60,502 nt of DNA from Rhodocyclaceae bacterium (GCA_016791105.1 JAEUNM010000087.1:1-60502), one strand, 5' to 3'; shown: positions 25,447 to 35,400, counted from the first letter of the stretch. Notes: generated by a model from the sequence alone, not told the origin. Made by a program: numbers and translations.

Positions 25447-26494
25447 GGCCGCCGCCGCAGACACAGACGTGCGGGGCGAAGTCGTGCGCGTCCTGCTGGC
25501 CGAGGACGATGCGGTCAATCGCGACCTGGCGCACGATTTGTTGTGCTCGGCCGGACTGCACGTAGACCTTGCCGGCGACGGGCTCGAAGCCGTGCGCATG
25601 GCCGCCGCGCGCGGCTACGACCTCATCCTGGTCGACATGGAAATGCCGCACATGGACGGCCTGACTGCGGCGCGCGCGATACGCGCCGGGGGGCCGAACC
25701 GCGCCGTGCCCATACTCGCCACCTCGTCTTCCGCCGGACCGGAACGCCAGGCCGCCTGTCGTGCCGCCGGTATGAACGAATTGCTCGCCAAGCCCTTTAG
25801 CGCGGACCAACTGTATGCGGCGATCCGCCGCCTGCCGCAACTGCACCTGGAATTGCCGGCCCGTGCCGGCGCGGACGGTGCGCCGCCGCCTGCGACGGAT
25901 GCCCGCCTTGCCGGCATACCGGGCCTGGCGCCGGACAATCTGCTCGAACTATTGCACGGTCGCGTCGAACGTTACCTGGATGTGCTGTACGCCTTCGCCG
26001 CCGCGCATGGCGATGATACGGCGCAAATTGCCGCGGCCATTGCCGCCGGCAGGCCGCAACAAGCGCATGCCGTGGCCCATGCGCTCAAGGGCGCGCTAGC
26101 AGCGCTGGGTTTGCCGCGTGCAGCCGATGCCGCGGCTGCTATGGAACACGCCTTGCCGGGCCCGGGCGCCCTGCCGCCGGCCGAGCTGCTGAATGCGCTG
26201 GAAGTCGAACTTGCGCCGGTACTGGCAGCGATCGCGGCGCTGCATGCCGTCAGCCAAACCGCGGCACCCACCCCGGCAGCGCTTGCTGCGGCCGATCTGG
26301 CCCCTTTGTTGATCGAACTTGCCGCCGGTCTGCGCGGCGGCGATTACGCCGCCTACGAACTTTGGAACCGGCACGCCGCCGGCTTGCGCGCCAGCCTGGG
26401 CGAATACGGGGCACACCTGGAAAATCAGATCAAGCGCTTCGACTACGAAGCTGCGCTGGCTACCCTGCAGGCCGCGCGCGTCGCCGGCGCTTAA
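25415..26494 (+). CDS. Receiver-HPt phosphorelay protein
   Basis: The roughly 359-residue protein has a receiver domain (E-D-D-A-V-N-R-D near the start, phospho-acceptor in L-I-L-V-D-M-E-M-P, lysine in A-K-P-F) and an HPt domain with A-V-A-H-A-L-K-G-A-L-A-A-L-G (His about 222). The rest is alanine-rich helix. It has no output domain, so it probably shuttles phosphate between a kinase and the adjacent HD-GYP regulator. The start is uncertain: ATGs at 25415 and 25430 both overlap or abut the upstream gene. Confidence 0.85.
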   Translation: MPKTGMLQLNKAAAADTDVRGEVVRVLLAEDDAVNRDLAHDLLCSAGLHVDLAGDGLEAVRMAAARGYDLILVDMEMPHMDGLTAARAIRAGGPNRAVPILATSSSAGPERQAACRAAGMNELLAKPFSADQLYAAIRRLPQLHLELPARAGADGAPPPATDARLAGIPGLAPDNLLELLHGRVERYLDVLYAFAAAHGDDTAQIAAAIAAGRPQQAHAVAHALKGALAALGLPRAADAAAAMEHALPGPGALPPAELLNALEVELAPVLAAIAALHAVSQTAAPTPAALAAADLAPLLIELAAGLRGGDYAAYELWNRHAAGLRASLGEYGAHLENQIKRFDYEAALATLQAARVAGA

Positions 26495-27240
26495 TGCGCC
26501 GCGTTAAGCTCGCGGTAGGCCAGGGTGGCCAATTGCAGAAGTTGTTCGCGCTCGAGTTGTCCGCTCAGCGCATAGCCGGTATCGCCTTCCACCCAGTAGA
26601 ACACCGCCAGCCCGTCTTGTTGCGCATAGCGGAAGGCCGTGCCGGTATTGGATTTTTCGCCCGTGCGCAGGTATAGCGTGACGCGCTGGCCGGTGGCCGA
26701 CTGGTACATGAATTGCGCTGCGTTGCCGCCACCTTCGGCCGGCAGCAGGCGCCCGCCCAGCAGCGCGTAGCCGGCTGCGCCCAGATGCGGCGCGCGTATC
26801 GGCGTGCCCAGGCGTTTCGACAGCCAGGCCACGAGGTGGGCTTCCTGGTCCGCCGCCACCTCGACCGGATGGCGCACTTCCGGCACATAGGCGGCGTGGG
26901 CCACGGCGGCCGAGCGCAACAACACCAGCTCGGGCTGCGGCGCAGGTGTGATGAGGCCGCGCGCGGCATAACCCATCCCCAGGCCCAGCGCCACCCAGGC
27001 CACGGCCGCCGCAGCACGCCAGGCTGCCGGACGCGGCAGCGCGGCCAGCCGCGCCGGCATGGATTCTTCGCGGACAGGATCGAATAACGCATGCAGCGCC
27101 CGCCCCTGCTGCCGCCATTGCGCCACGCGCTCGGCGTCGTCCGGATTTTGTGCGATCCACGCCTCGGCTTCGCGCCTGGCTTCGCCTTCCAGGCGGCCGT
27201 CCGCGAGTGCGTGCAGGTTTTCGTCGGCGGGGCGCTTCAT
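26491..27240 (-). CDS. Anti-sigma factor (transmembrane)
   Basis: The 249-residue protein begins with a short cytoplasmic region (M-K-R-P-A-D-E-N-L-H-A-L-A-D-G-R-L), typical of anti-sigma factors that clamp ECF sigma factors. One transmembrane helix follows near 88-108 (A-A-A-A-V-A-W-V-A-L-G-L-G-M-G-Y), then a periplasmic domain. The ATG overlaps the stop of the sigma gene (ATGA), so the two are translated as a pair. The 3' end overlaps the convergent receiver-HPt gene by 4 bases. The signal sensed is unknown. Confidence 0.88.
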   Translation of the reverse strand: MKRPADENLHALADGRLEGEARREAEAWIAQNPDDAERVAQWRQQGRALHALFDPVREESMPARLAALPRPAAWRAAAAVAWVALGLGMGYAARGLITPAPQPELVLLRSAAVAHAAYVPEVRHPVEVAADQEAHLVAWLSKRLGTPIRAPHLGAAGYALLGGRLLPAEGGGNAAQFMYQSATGQRVTLYLRTGEKSNTGTAFRYAQQDGLAVFYWVEGDTGYALSGQLEREQLLQLATLAYRELNAAH

Positions 27241-27737
27241 TTCACAATCTTCAGTTCCGGCCCGGCATCTTCGCCATCGAGTATGCGCGCCAGCCGGGTG
27301 TGCGCGCGGGCCAGGCGCGACATGACGGTGCCCACGGGTATGCCCAGCACCTGCGCGGTTTCGGCATAGCTCAAATCTTCCAGCGCAACCAGCAGCAGCA
27401 CGGCGCGCTGTTCTTCGGGCAGGCGATAGAGCGCGCGCGCCAGATCGGCCAGGACCAGGCCGTCGCATTGTTCCGGCCGTGCCGCCAGTTCCGCCAGCGC
27501 CTGTTCCGCGTCCACCTGGCGCCAGGCCTCGCGGCGCTGGTTTTCGAACAGGTTGTGCATGATGGTCAATAGCCACAGCACCGGCTGCGAGCCGGGCCGC
27601 AGCAATGCCCAGCGCGACAGCGCGCGCTCCAGGGTGTCCTGTACCAGATCGTCGGCCGCGTATCGGTCACCTGTGAGCGCCCGCGCGTAACGGCGCAGGC
27701 GCGGAAGGTGTTCGATGACGGCCGAGCGCGACAGCAT
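27237..27737 (-). CDS. ECF-type RNA polymerase sigma factor
   Basis: A 166-residue sigma factor with region 2 (Y-A-A-D-D-L-V-Q-D-T-L-E-R-A-L, then W-L-L-T-I-M-H-N-L-F-E-N-Q-R-R) and region 4 (L-P-E-E-Q-R-A-V-L-L-L-V, L-S-Y-A-E-T-A-Q-V-L-G-I-P-V-G-T-V-M-S-R-L). It is encoded between a lipoprotein gene (6 bases upstream) and its anti-sigma partner (4-base overlap). The regulon is unknown; autoregulation is likely given the promoter-like motif before the lipoprotein gene. Confidence 0.92.
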   Translation of the reverse strand: MLSRSAVIEHLPRLRRYARALTGDRYAADDLVQDTLERALSRWALLRPGSQPVLWLLTIMHNLFENQRREAWRQVDAEQALAELAARPEQCDGLVLADLARALYRLPEEQRAVLLLVALEDLSYAETAQVLGIPVGTVMSRLARAHTRLARILDGEDAGPELKIVK

Positions 27738-27743
27738 GCGGAT

Positions 27744-28112
27744 TTAGCGCGCCAGTTTCCACATGTTCAAAAACCCGTCGCCGGTACGGTCGCCGGGCTT
27801 TTGGTCCTTGGACCAGTAGTACAGCGGCTTGCCCTTGTAGGCCCACTGTTTTTTGCCGTCGTCGCGCGTCACGACGCCATAGTCCCCGTTCGTCTTGTCC
27901 ATTTCGCTGGCGTAGAAGGGCGGCCAGTTTTCGGCACATTTGCCGTTGCAGACGCTTTTGTTGCTGCCGGCCGTGTCCTTGTCGAACGTGTACAGCGACA
28001 TGCCGCCGGCGCCGGTCAATGCGCCGTCCGTCATTTTGGCCGGCGGCTGCAGGGTGCTGCAGGCAAAGGCCAGCAGAGCGGCGGCCGGCAGTGCGAGCAA
28101 GGATTTGTTCAT
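27744..28112 (-). CDS. Secreted-repeat lipoprotein (COG4315 / Lipoprotein_15 type)
   Basis: A 122-residue lipoprotein. The signal sequence ends in a lipobox-like L-L-A-F-A-C, and the mature part has the COG4315-type motifs G-M-S-L-Y-T-F-D-K-D, C-N-G-K-C-A-E-N-W-P-P and G-K-P-L-Y-Y-W-S-K-D. Members of this family often sit with ECF sigma/anti-sigma pairs; function is not established. I chose the ATG at 28112 because GGAG lies 8 bases upstream; an earlier GTG overlaps that site. Confidence 0.85.
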   Translation of the reverse strand: MNKSLLALPAAALLAFACSTLQPPAKMTDGALTGAGGMSLYTFDKDTAGSNKSVCNGKCAENWPPFYASEMDKTNGDYGVVTRDDGKKQWAYKGKPLYYWSKDQKPGDRTGDGFLNMWKLAR

Positions 28113-28148
28113 CGAATTCACTCCAGGATGTGCAGGATTGCAAAGCGG

Positions 28149-28176
28149 TGAACACCTGGCGCGGCGGGTTTATTCC
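28149..28176 (-). promoter_or_regulatory. Candidate ECF-sigma promoter upstream of the lipoprotein gene
   Basis: On the minus strand, GGAATAAACC is followed about 16 bases later by TGTTCA, with the lipoprotein start about 40 bases further on. GGAAT-type -35 elements are typical of ECF sigma promoters, so the operon may be controlled by its own sigma factor. Based on motif reading only. Confidence 0.35.
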
Positions 28177-28209
28177 AGCCCGGCAAAAAATTTTTGCGCG
28201 ACTGCCCGG

Positions 28210-28455
28210 TCAAGGCTGGTAAGGATTGACCAGTTCGTCGATCAGGCGGTGCAGCACGGCGCGTATCTGCTCTTCCGTGCATTCCATCAGGATGGCGTCC
28301 TCCAGCGCGTCCTGCGCCACCTGGCGCAATTCGTCCAGGTTTTCGCGCAGCACCTTGATTTTTTCGGTGCAACTGATAACGCTGCCGTCGGCGCGCCGCC
28401 ATACGATTTGCAGGTCGGCATCGGCGCCGTGATTGGGGCTGGTGGGGGCGGACAT
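28210..28455 (-). CDS. Small hypothetical protein
   Basis: An 81-residue soluble protein (D-L-Q-I-V-W-R-R-A-D-G-S-V-I-S-C-T-E-K-I-K-V-L, then acidic helices ending D-E-L-V-N-P-Y-Q-P). The biased, coherent composition and family-like look suggest a real gene, but I cannot assign a function. It lies between the lipoprotein and the GST genes on the same strand. Confidence 0.6.
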   Translation of the reverse strand: MSAPTSPNHGADADLQIVWRRADGSVISCTEKIKVLRENLDELRQVAQDALEDAILMECTEEQIRAVLHRLIDELVNPYQP

Positions 28456-28525
28456 GGACGGGGTGTGCAGGGCGTCTATGGATGCGGCGCGGCAGTCGCG
28501 GGGCGCTTGCCGCAGCGGTGTGCTT

Positions 28526-29167
28526 TCAGCTTTTCCAGTGCGGCGGCCAGGTTTTGACGCACACCGGAAGTGCTTCGAAACGTTCCATCCAGGCTGTAAG
28601 TCTGGCTCCCAGGGCCGGCTTCCAGTTCAGCTCGGGGCAGCGCAATTCCATGCGCCGCGCCAGCGCGATGAGGGGATAGACGGTGTAATCGACCGCGCCC
28701 ACGGCGCCGGCGTACCAGTCGCCCTGCAACAGGTTTTCGAAACGGCCCAACTCGACGGCGAACCCCTCCCGCGCGGTGGCGATGGCGGCGGCGTCCCATT
28801 TTTCTTTGGGCGTGAACAGGATATTGTCGACCAGCTTTTCCAGCGCGACGGCAAGATAGTTGTCTGCTTCGCGTATCATGCGGCGCGCCGTGGCGCGCGG
28901 GCGCAGGCCGGCCGGCAGCAGCGGATGGACCGGATAGGCGTCCTCCAGGTAATCGACTATCGCTGCCGATTCGTAAATGGCAAAGCCGTCGTCCACCAGC
29001 GCGGGCACCTTGTGGCGCGGGTTGATGGCCAGAAAATCCGGCTTGAGATGTTCTTCCGCGCTGAACGACAGCGTTTTCAGTTCGTACGGGACGGATTTGT
29101 GTTCCAGCGCCAGCCACACCCGCCAGGAATACGGGGAACCTGAACCGTAGTACAAAGTGATCGCCAT
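28526..29167 (-). CDS. Glutathione S-transferase family protein
   Basis: The 213-residue protein has a thioredoxin-like N-terminal domain with Y-G-S-G-S-P-Y-S-W-R-V-W near the active site, N-P-R-H-K-V-P-A-L cis-proline loop and E-S-A-A-I-V-D-Y-L glutathione-binding motif, then an all-helical domain. It probably conjugates or uses glutathione; the substrate is unknown. The start at 29167 has AGGAG six bases upstream; an ATG six bases earlier sits on the ribosome site. Confidence 0.88.
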   Translation of the reverse strand: MAITLYYGSGSPYSWRVWLALEHKSVPYELKTLSFSAEEHLKPDFLAINPRHKVPALVDDGFAIYESAAIVDYLEDAYPVHPLLPAGLRPRATARRMIREADNYLAVALEKLVDNILFTPKEKWDAAAIATAREGFAVELGRFENLLQGDWYAGAVGAVDYTVYPLIALARRMELRCPELNWKPALGARLTAWMERFEALPVCVKTWPPHWKS

Positions 29168-29278
29168 GGTCATCTCCTGCGTGCGAAAGCAAATAGTCTA
29201 CTGCAGCAGCGGGCGCCGGGCCGCGCCGGGCTGCTGCGGGCGACCGCCTCTGCATCGCCGCGCCCGCATGGTCGCGCC

Positions 29279-29875
29279 ATGAGTGCTGCGGATGCACAGG
29301 GCGCGAAGCCGGGCGGAACGGCCGCCGCGCCTGCCATGCGCAGCGTGCAGCCGACCGCCACCGACCGCCGCGTGGCGCGCTACGCCGCGGCGGCCATTGC
29401 GCTCACGCTGGCGGAGGCGGCTATCCCGTCGCCGCTGCCGGGCGTAAAACCGGGCCTCGCCAATATCGTGACCCTGGTGGTGGCGCTGCGCTGGGGCTGG
29501 CGCGAGGCGGTGTGGGTGAGCCTGTTGCGCGTACTGGCCGCATCGCTCATGTTGGGCAGTTTTCTGGCGCCGGGGTTTTTCCTCAGTCTGGCCGGCAGTC
29601 TGGCCAGTCTGGCCGTGCTGGGCCTCACGCTGCGCCTGCCGCAGCGCTGGTTCGGCCCCGTCACCCATAGCGTGGCGGCGGCATTTGCGCACATATCCGG
29701 CCAATTGCTGCTGGCCCGGCTGTGGCTGGTGCCGCATGACGGCTTGTTTTTGCTGGCGCCCATATTTGCCTGCGCGGCGCTGCTGTTCGGGCTGGCGAAC
29801 GGGCTCGCGGCGGCGCGCCTGCTGCACGAGCCGGCGCGGGACGAGGGCGCGCCGCGCTATGATGTCGCGCAGTGA
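29279..29875 (+). CDS. Gx transporter family / heptaprenyl diphosphate synthase component I-like membrane protein
   Basis: A 198-residue membrane protein with about five hydrophobic helices. It begins with A-L-T-L-A-E-A-A-I-P-S-P-L-P-G-V-K-P-G-L-A-N-I-V-T-L, the signature of this family (ECF-transporter S-component-like fold). The transported ligand is unknown; the synthase name is historical. It ends 13 bases before ubiX. Confidence 0.78.
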   Translation: MSAADAQGAKPGGTAAAPAMRSVQPTATDRRVARYAAAAIALTLAEAAIPSPLPGVKPGLANIVTLVVALRWGWREAVWVSLLRVLAASLMLGSFLAPGFFLSLAGSLASLAVLGLTLRLPQRWFGPVTHSVAAAFAHISGQLLLARLWLVPHDGLFLLAPIFACAALLFGLANGLAAARLLHEPARDEGAPRYDVAQ

Positions 29876-29888
29876 ACTTTCCGCCACC

Positions 29889-30506
29889 ATGACCAGCAAC
29901 GTTTGCCTCGCCTTTACCGGTGCATCCGGCCTGCAGTACGGGTTGCGCACCCTGCAATGCCTGCTCGCCGCCGGCTGTCGCGTGTCTTTGCTGTATTCCC
30001 AGGTGGCGCAGGTGGTGGCGCGGCAGGAACTGGATTTCACCCTGCCTTCGCGTGCCGCCGACGCGCAGGCCTTGCTGGCGGCGCAGTACGGCGCTGCGCC
30101 GGGTCAGCTCGCCGTATATGGGCGCGACGAATGGTTTGCGCCGGTGGCGAGCGGATCCAATCCGCCCGATGCGATGCTCATTTGCCCCTGCAGCATGGGT
30201 ACCCTGGCGGCGGTCGCGCAGGGGCTGGCGGACAGTTTGATCACGCGGGCGGCCGACGTGGTGCTCAAAGAGGGCCGCAAACTGGTGCTGGTGCCGCGCG
30301 AAACGCCCTTATCGGTGATCCAGCTCGAAAACATGTTGCGCCTGGCGCGTGCCGGAGCCGTCATACTGCCAGCCGTGCCGGGCTTTTATCATCGCCCGCA
30401 AAGCGTGGGCGAGGTGGTGGATTTCGTCGTGGCGCGGGTGCTGGACCAAATCCGCGTCGAACACCAATTGATGCCGCGCTGGGGCGCAAACTCACACGGC
30501 GCCTGA
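29889..30506 (+). CDS. ubiX: Flavin prenyltransferase UbiX
   Basis: A 205-residue flavoprotein that prenylates FMN for UbiD-type decarboxylases, required in ubiquinone synthesis. Visible motifs are F-T-G-A-S-G-L-Q-Y-G near the N-terminus, C-P-C-S-M-G-T-L-A-A-V-A, R-E-T-P-L-S-V-I-Q-L-E-N-M and P-A-V-P-G-F-Y. No ubiD is in the window. Confidence 0.92.
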   Translation: MTSNVCLAFTGASGLQYGLRTLQCLLAAGCRVSLLYSQVAQVVARQELDFTLPSRAADAQALLAAQYGAAPGQLAVYGRDEWFAPVASGSNPPDAMLICPCSMGTLAAVAQGLADSLITRAADVVLKEGRKLVLVPRETPLSVIQLENMLRLARAGAVILPAVPGFYHRPQSVGEVVDFVVARVLDQIRVEHQLMPRWGANSHGA

Positions 30507-30612
30507 AGCTTGCCGGCGGGTCGCGCCGGAAGGGCTGCGCTATCCTGGAACCAGGCGCCATATATTGAAGTGCCGCGCCGCAGCCTGCGCGCAGCGAGAA
30601 TGGATTAGGGGC

Positions 30613-31233
30613 ATGGCCAAGCAAATTCAACAAGCATCCGCTGCACTGCCGGCGCGCTTGCCGATTTTTCCCCTGCATTCGGTGCTTTATCCGGGGGGCG
30701 TGCTGCCGCTCAAAATTTTTGAGCAGCGCTATATGGAAATGGCCAAGCGCTGCCTCAAGGAAGGTTCGCTGTTCGGCGTCTGCCTGATCGCGCGCGGCAA
30801 TGAAGTCGGCGAGCCGGCCGAACCGCATGCCGTAGGCAGTTCCGCGCGCATCGAACAATGGGATATGGAACAGCTCGGCGTGCTGCGTGTGGAAGCGCGC
30901 GGCGGCCAGCGTTTCCGCATCCGTGCGCAAGGCGCGGACGCGCTCGGCCTGATCCACGCCGACGTGGAATGGATCGCGCCCGAGCCCTTGCTGCCGGTGC
31001 CGGACGCGCAAGCCAATCTGTTGCCGCTGTTGCGCGCCATCGCCGAAGACATAGGCCCCGAGCGCTGGCCGCCGCCGCACGATTTCGACGACGCTGCCTG
31101 GGTGGGCTACCGTTACTGCGAAGTGCTGCCGATCCCGGCGCTGGCGCGGCAAAAGCTGCTGGAACTGACGGACACCATCAGCCGGCTCGAAATCATTCAG
31201 CAATATCTGAATCAGCGCGGCGTGCTGAGCTGA
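30613..31233 (+). CDS. LON N-terminal-domain (substrate-binding) protein
   Basis: A 206-residue stand-alone Lon N-terminal domain: L-P-I-F-P-L-H-S-V-L-Y-P-G-G-V-L-P-L-K-I-F-E-Q-R-Y-M near the start and a C-terminal helical part ending R-L-E-I-I-Q-Q-Y-L. There is no ATPase or protease part. Role unknown; probably protein binding. It overlaps the convergent mutY by 41 bases. Confidence 0.85.
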   Translation: MAKQIQQASAALPARLPIFPLHSVLYPGGVLPLKIFEQRYMEMAKRCLKEGSLFGVCLIARGNEVGEPAEPHAVGSSARIEQWDMEQLGVLRVEARGGQRFRIRAQGADALGLIHADVEWIAPEPLLPVPDAQANLLPLLRAIAEDIGPERWPPPHDFDDAAWVGYRYCEVLPIPALARQKLLELTDTISRLEIIQQYLNQRGVLS

Positions 31234-32263
31234 GCGCGGCATCCAGCAGCAGGCGCACCGGGGCCGGCAGCGCGGCGCCCGCCAACTGACCGGCTTTCAC
31301 CCAGCGCCCGTGCGCTTCCGCCGCCAGGTTGGCACTGCCTTGCACGCGGCACACCAGTGCCCGCATGTCCAGCACGAAGTGCGTGAATACGTGGCGCAGC
31401 GGTGCCAGTTCGCGCTCGAACGCCACGTTCAAACCTAGTTCGCGCCGGCACCAATCGGCGGCGACGGCATCTGGCGGAATTTCCGGCGGCACCAGCAGAC
31501 CTCCCCAAATCCCGGCCGGCGGGCGTATTTCCAGAAAAACTTCGTCGCCGCGCCAGGCCAGCAGGTAGCGCGCGGACTTGTTCGGCTTGACGCGCCGCGC
31601 GCGCGGCGAGGGCAGTTCGGCGACGCGATTTTCTGCCCGCGCGACACAGCTTGCCGCGACCGGGCATTGGTCGCAGCGCGGCCGGCTGCGCGTGCATAGC
31701 GTGGCGCCCAAATCCATCAGCGCCTGGGTGTAGCGGGGCATGGCCGCCGCGGCAGGCAGCAGGGCCTGGGCGGTCTGCCACATGCGTTCCTCGGTGGCGC
31801 GCGCGGCCGGATCGCCGTCCATGCCGAACTGGCGCGCAAATACGCGCTTCACGTTGCCGTCCAGGATGGGCGAGCGCGCGTTGAAACAAAATGCCGCGAT
31901 GGCCGCCGCGGTGGAGCGGCCGATACCGGGCAGTTGCTGAATCTGCTCCGGCTGACGCGGAAACTGCCCGCCGTACTGTTCCATCACGATGCGCGCGGCG
32001 CGGTGCAGGTTGCGCGCGCGTGCGTAATAACCCAGGCCGCTCCATAGCGCCAGCACGTCTTCCTGGCTGGCCGCGGCGAGCGCCGCGATATCCGGAAAGC
32101 GCACCAGAAAGCGCTCGAAATAGCCCACCACGGTGGCCACCTGTGTCTGCTGCAGCATGATTTCCGACAGCCAGACGCGATAGGGGTCAGCGCCCGACCA
32201 GGGCAAATCGTGGCGGCCGTGCTTGTGCTGCCAGGCGATCAGGCGGCGGGAAAAATCGGACAT
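31193..32263 (-). CDS. mutY: A/G-specific adenine glycosylase MutY
   Basis: The 356-residue DNA repair enzyme removes adenine opposite 8-oxoguanine. Visible are E-I-M-L-Q-Q-T-Q-V (catalytic Glu), the helix-hairpin-helix L-P-G-I-G-R-S-T-A, catalytic Asp in I-L-D-G-N-V, the 4Fe-4S cluster cysteines (C-T-R-S-R-P-R-C-D-Q-C-P-V-A-A-S-C) and the C-terminal NUDIX-like domain (R-P-P-A-G-I-W-G-G-L). The ATG at 32263 gives the usual N-terminus. Confidence 0.95.
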   Translation of the reverse strand: MSDFSRRLIAWQHKHGRHDLPWSGADPYRVWLSEIMLQQTQVATVVGYFERFLVRFPDIAALAAASQEDVLALWSGLGYYARARNLHRAARIVMEQYGGQFPRQPEQIQQLPGIGRSTAAAIAAFCFNARSPILDGNVKRVFARQFGMDGDPAARATEERMWQTAQALLPAAAAMPRYTQALMDLGATLCTRSRPRCDQCPVAASCVARAENRVAELPSPRARRVKPNKSARYLLAWRGDEVFLEIRPPAGIWGGLLVPPEIPPDAVAADWCRRELGLNVAFERELAPLRHVFTHFVLDMRALVCRVQGSANLAAEAHGRWVKAGQLAGAALPAPVRLLLDAALSSARRADSDIAE

Positions 32264-32496
32264 GGGGCGATTGTAACAAGCGCCTTTGGCCCGCCCTGCG
32301 GGCGCCGCCGGCGCGCCACTAGCGGCTTGCAGGTAAGGCCCATGCGCGTGCTTCGTGGCAAGTGACACATGAGCGGTTCAAGTCTGCGCAGCGCTTTCCG
32401 TTACTGCTATCTCCGGCACTACGGATGGCCGGGGAAACACGCGCGCTTGGTACTTCAAGCTCGTTGCGCGCGGTAAAAGACATAGGAAGCGCCCCG

Positions 32497-35400
32497 ATGA
32501 TCGAGCCCGCAGTCTCAGCCTCCGCCGCGCCCGGCCTGCGCCGACGCGCATTGCGCACGCTGTGCTGGATGCTGGGCCTGGCGGCAGGCCATTTCCTGGT
32601 CGTGCTGGGCTGCCTGGCGCTCGCCAAGACCGGCGGCGAAATTGCCGGCATCTGGTATGCCAACGCGGCGCTGCTGGTGGCCATGCTGAAACTGCCGCAA
32701 CTGCCGCGCCTGCCCCTGCTGGCGCTGGCTTTATTGGGCAATACGCTGGCCAACCTGGAGTTCGGCGACAGCTTGAATGTCGCGCTGTCGCTGGCGGCTT
32801 GCAATGCCGCCGAAATCGCGGTCGCGCTGGGCGTGCTGGGCATGACGCGGGCGCGACGCGCGCTGCACGACGTGCCGCGCGCTTTCCTCGACTATGCCTG
32901 CATCGCGCTGGCGGTACCGGTAGTACCGGCGGCGCTTGCCGCCGCCGCGATCAGATCGGCGGCCGGTCCGGCGTTTGAAACTTCATGGCTGCAGTGGTGG
33001 ACCGGGGACGCCATGGGTTACCTGCTGCTGCTGCCCATCGCGCTCATGCCCTTCGAAGGGACGACGCGGCGTTACCTGAACGGTGCGCGCGCGGAAGAAT
33101 TTCTGACCATCGCCGCGGGGACATGGATTGTGAGCTTCGTAGCGCTGACGCGCTTCGACCATCCATTCATTGTCATGCAGTTGCCGCTGGTGGTGGCGGC
33201 ATTACGTCTGCCGCTGTTCGGAACCTATGTGGTGGCGCTGTGCACGGTGCTGCTCGCTCTGCTGCTCGCCGATGCCGGCATGCTGCACGTACAGCCGACT
33301 GCCGGCACTGTCGCCGCAGCGACGCTAAATCTGTATAGCGGGTTGATTTTCGGTTTTCCCATGACACTGGCTTTGCTCATGGAGGGCCAGCGCCGCAAGC
33401 AGCGCGAAACTGCCGAGCGCGAACAGCGCTGGCGCTTTGCGGTGGCTGGTACCGGCCAGGCGGTGTGGGAATACGATGCCGCCAAGGCCGAGGTAAGTTG
33501 CTGGCCGCAAAGCGCGTTCGGTGCGGTCAGCGCCGCCGCGCCGCAATCTTTCAGCCTCGATGCCTGGTGCCAGCGCCTGCACGAAGAAGACCGCGACCGC
33601 GTGCGCGCCGAACTGGCCGCCGCGGTGCGCGCCGAACGTACTTTCGACACCCATTACCGCTTGCTCGGCGCATCCGGCGAAATCATGCAGATACGTGCTG
33701 TCGCAACCCGCGCCTGCGATGCGGAAGGGCGCTGCGTGCGCCTGATAGGTACCGAAGCCGACGTATCGGACACCGTGCGCCTCACCGCGCAATTGTTCGA
33801 AGAAAAGGAATTGATGCGCGTTACCCTGCATTCGATAGGCGACGCCGTCATCGCCACCAATGCGCAGGGGCTCATCAGTTTCATGAATCCGACCGCCGAG
33901 CGCCTGACCGGCTGTTTGCTGTGGGAAGCGCTGGATCGCAACATCGAAGAAATTTTCCATCTGCGCGACCTGGACAAACAGGTGGATATCGACAATCTGG
34001 TGCGCGATGCGCTGGACGCCCGCATGCCCACCGGCGGCCAGTACCACGCCACGCTGGCCAATCGCAGCGGTGATTCTTACGAAGTGAGCACCACCGTTAC
34101 ACCCATCTGCAATCCGCTCGGCACCGTGCTGGGCGCGGTGGTGGTGTTCCAGGACATTACCCATGCCCGCACCCTGCAGCGCGAACTGGCGTTCCGCGCC
34201 ACGCACGACGTGCTGACCGGGCTGCCGAACCGCTTCGAATTCGAGCGCGTGCTGGGCGAGTGCCTGGAATATGCGCACGCCGGCCGCGAGCACGCCGTGT
34301 GTTTCATCGATCTGGACCGCTTCAAAATCGTCAATGACACCGCCGGCCACGCCGCCGGCGATGCCTTGCTGCGCGAACTGGGCGACATGCTCATGCAGGC
34401 GGTGCGCGGCTCCGACCTGCTCGCGCGCCTGGGCGGCGACGAATTCGGGCTGATACTGGTCGATTGTCCGCTCGCCAAGGCGGTGGCGGTGTGCGAAAAA
34501 CTGCTGACGCAAATCCGCGCTTTCCGCTTCAGTTGGTCCGGCCAGATATTTGAAATCGGCGCCAGTTTCGGCGTTGTGCGCATGGATCGCGAAAGCCCGG
34601 AAGTGGGCGAAATCATGTCGCAGGCCGACGTTGCCTGCTACACCTCGAAAGCGCAGGGGCGCAACCGGGTTACGGTGTATCACTCGGCCGACAACGTGGC
34701 GACCGACCAGCACCGCGAAATACTGCGCGCCGCCGGCCTGCGCGAAGCCCTGGCCGAGCAGCGCTTCCGGCTGTTTGCGCAATCCATACATTCTGCGCAG
34801 CGGCAGGAAGATGCGCCGACGCGCTACGAAGTGCTGCTGCGCCTGATGGACGCGGACGGCAATATTCTGGGGCCGGGTGCCTTCATCCCGGCGGCCGAGC
34901 GCTACGACCTGATGGGCGAAATAGACCGCTGGGTAATCCGCCGCACGCTGGGCCCGCTGGGCGCCCGCATCGCCGCCCAGCCCGGCTTGCAACTGGCCAT
35001 CAATCTGTCCGCCAATTCGCTGGACGACCCAAGCTTTGCGGATTTTCTGCATGCCGAACTTGCCGCCAGCGAATTGCCGCCCGACCGGCTGTGCTTCGAA
35101 ATTACCGAAACCGCGCTCATCAACCACCTTTCCAATGCGCACAAAGTGCTGGGCGCGCTGGCCCGCCACGGCTGCCGCGTGGCCCTGGACGATTTTGGCA
35201 GCGGACTAAGTTCGTTCAATTACCTGAAGCAATTCAAGGTCAATTACCTCAAGATCGACGGCTGTTTCGTGCGCGGCCTGCAGCCCTATGGCGCCGACCA
35301 CGCGATACTGGAATCGATCAACGACATCGGCCACAAGCTGGGCGCCGAAACTGTCGCCGAATGCGTCGAAACGCGCGCCGTTGCGTCCTTGCTGGCAGCC

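Noticed and set aside
33325..35169. 614-codon minus-strand open frame opposite the GGDEF-EAL gene
   Set aside because: It mirrors the codon structure of a clear plus-strand gene; the protein has no recognisable motif and a composition typical of antisense frames in GC-rich DNA.
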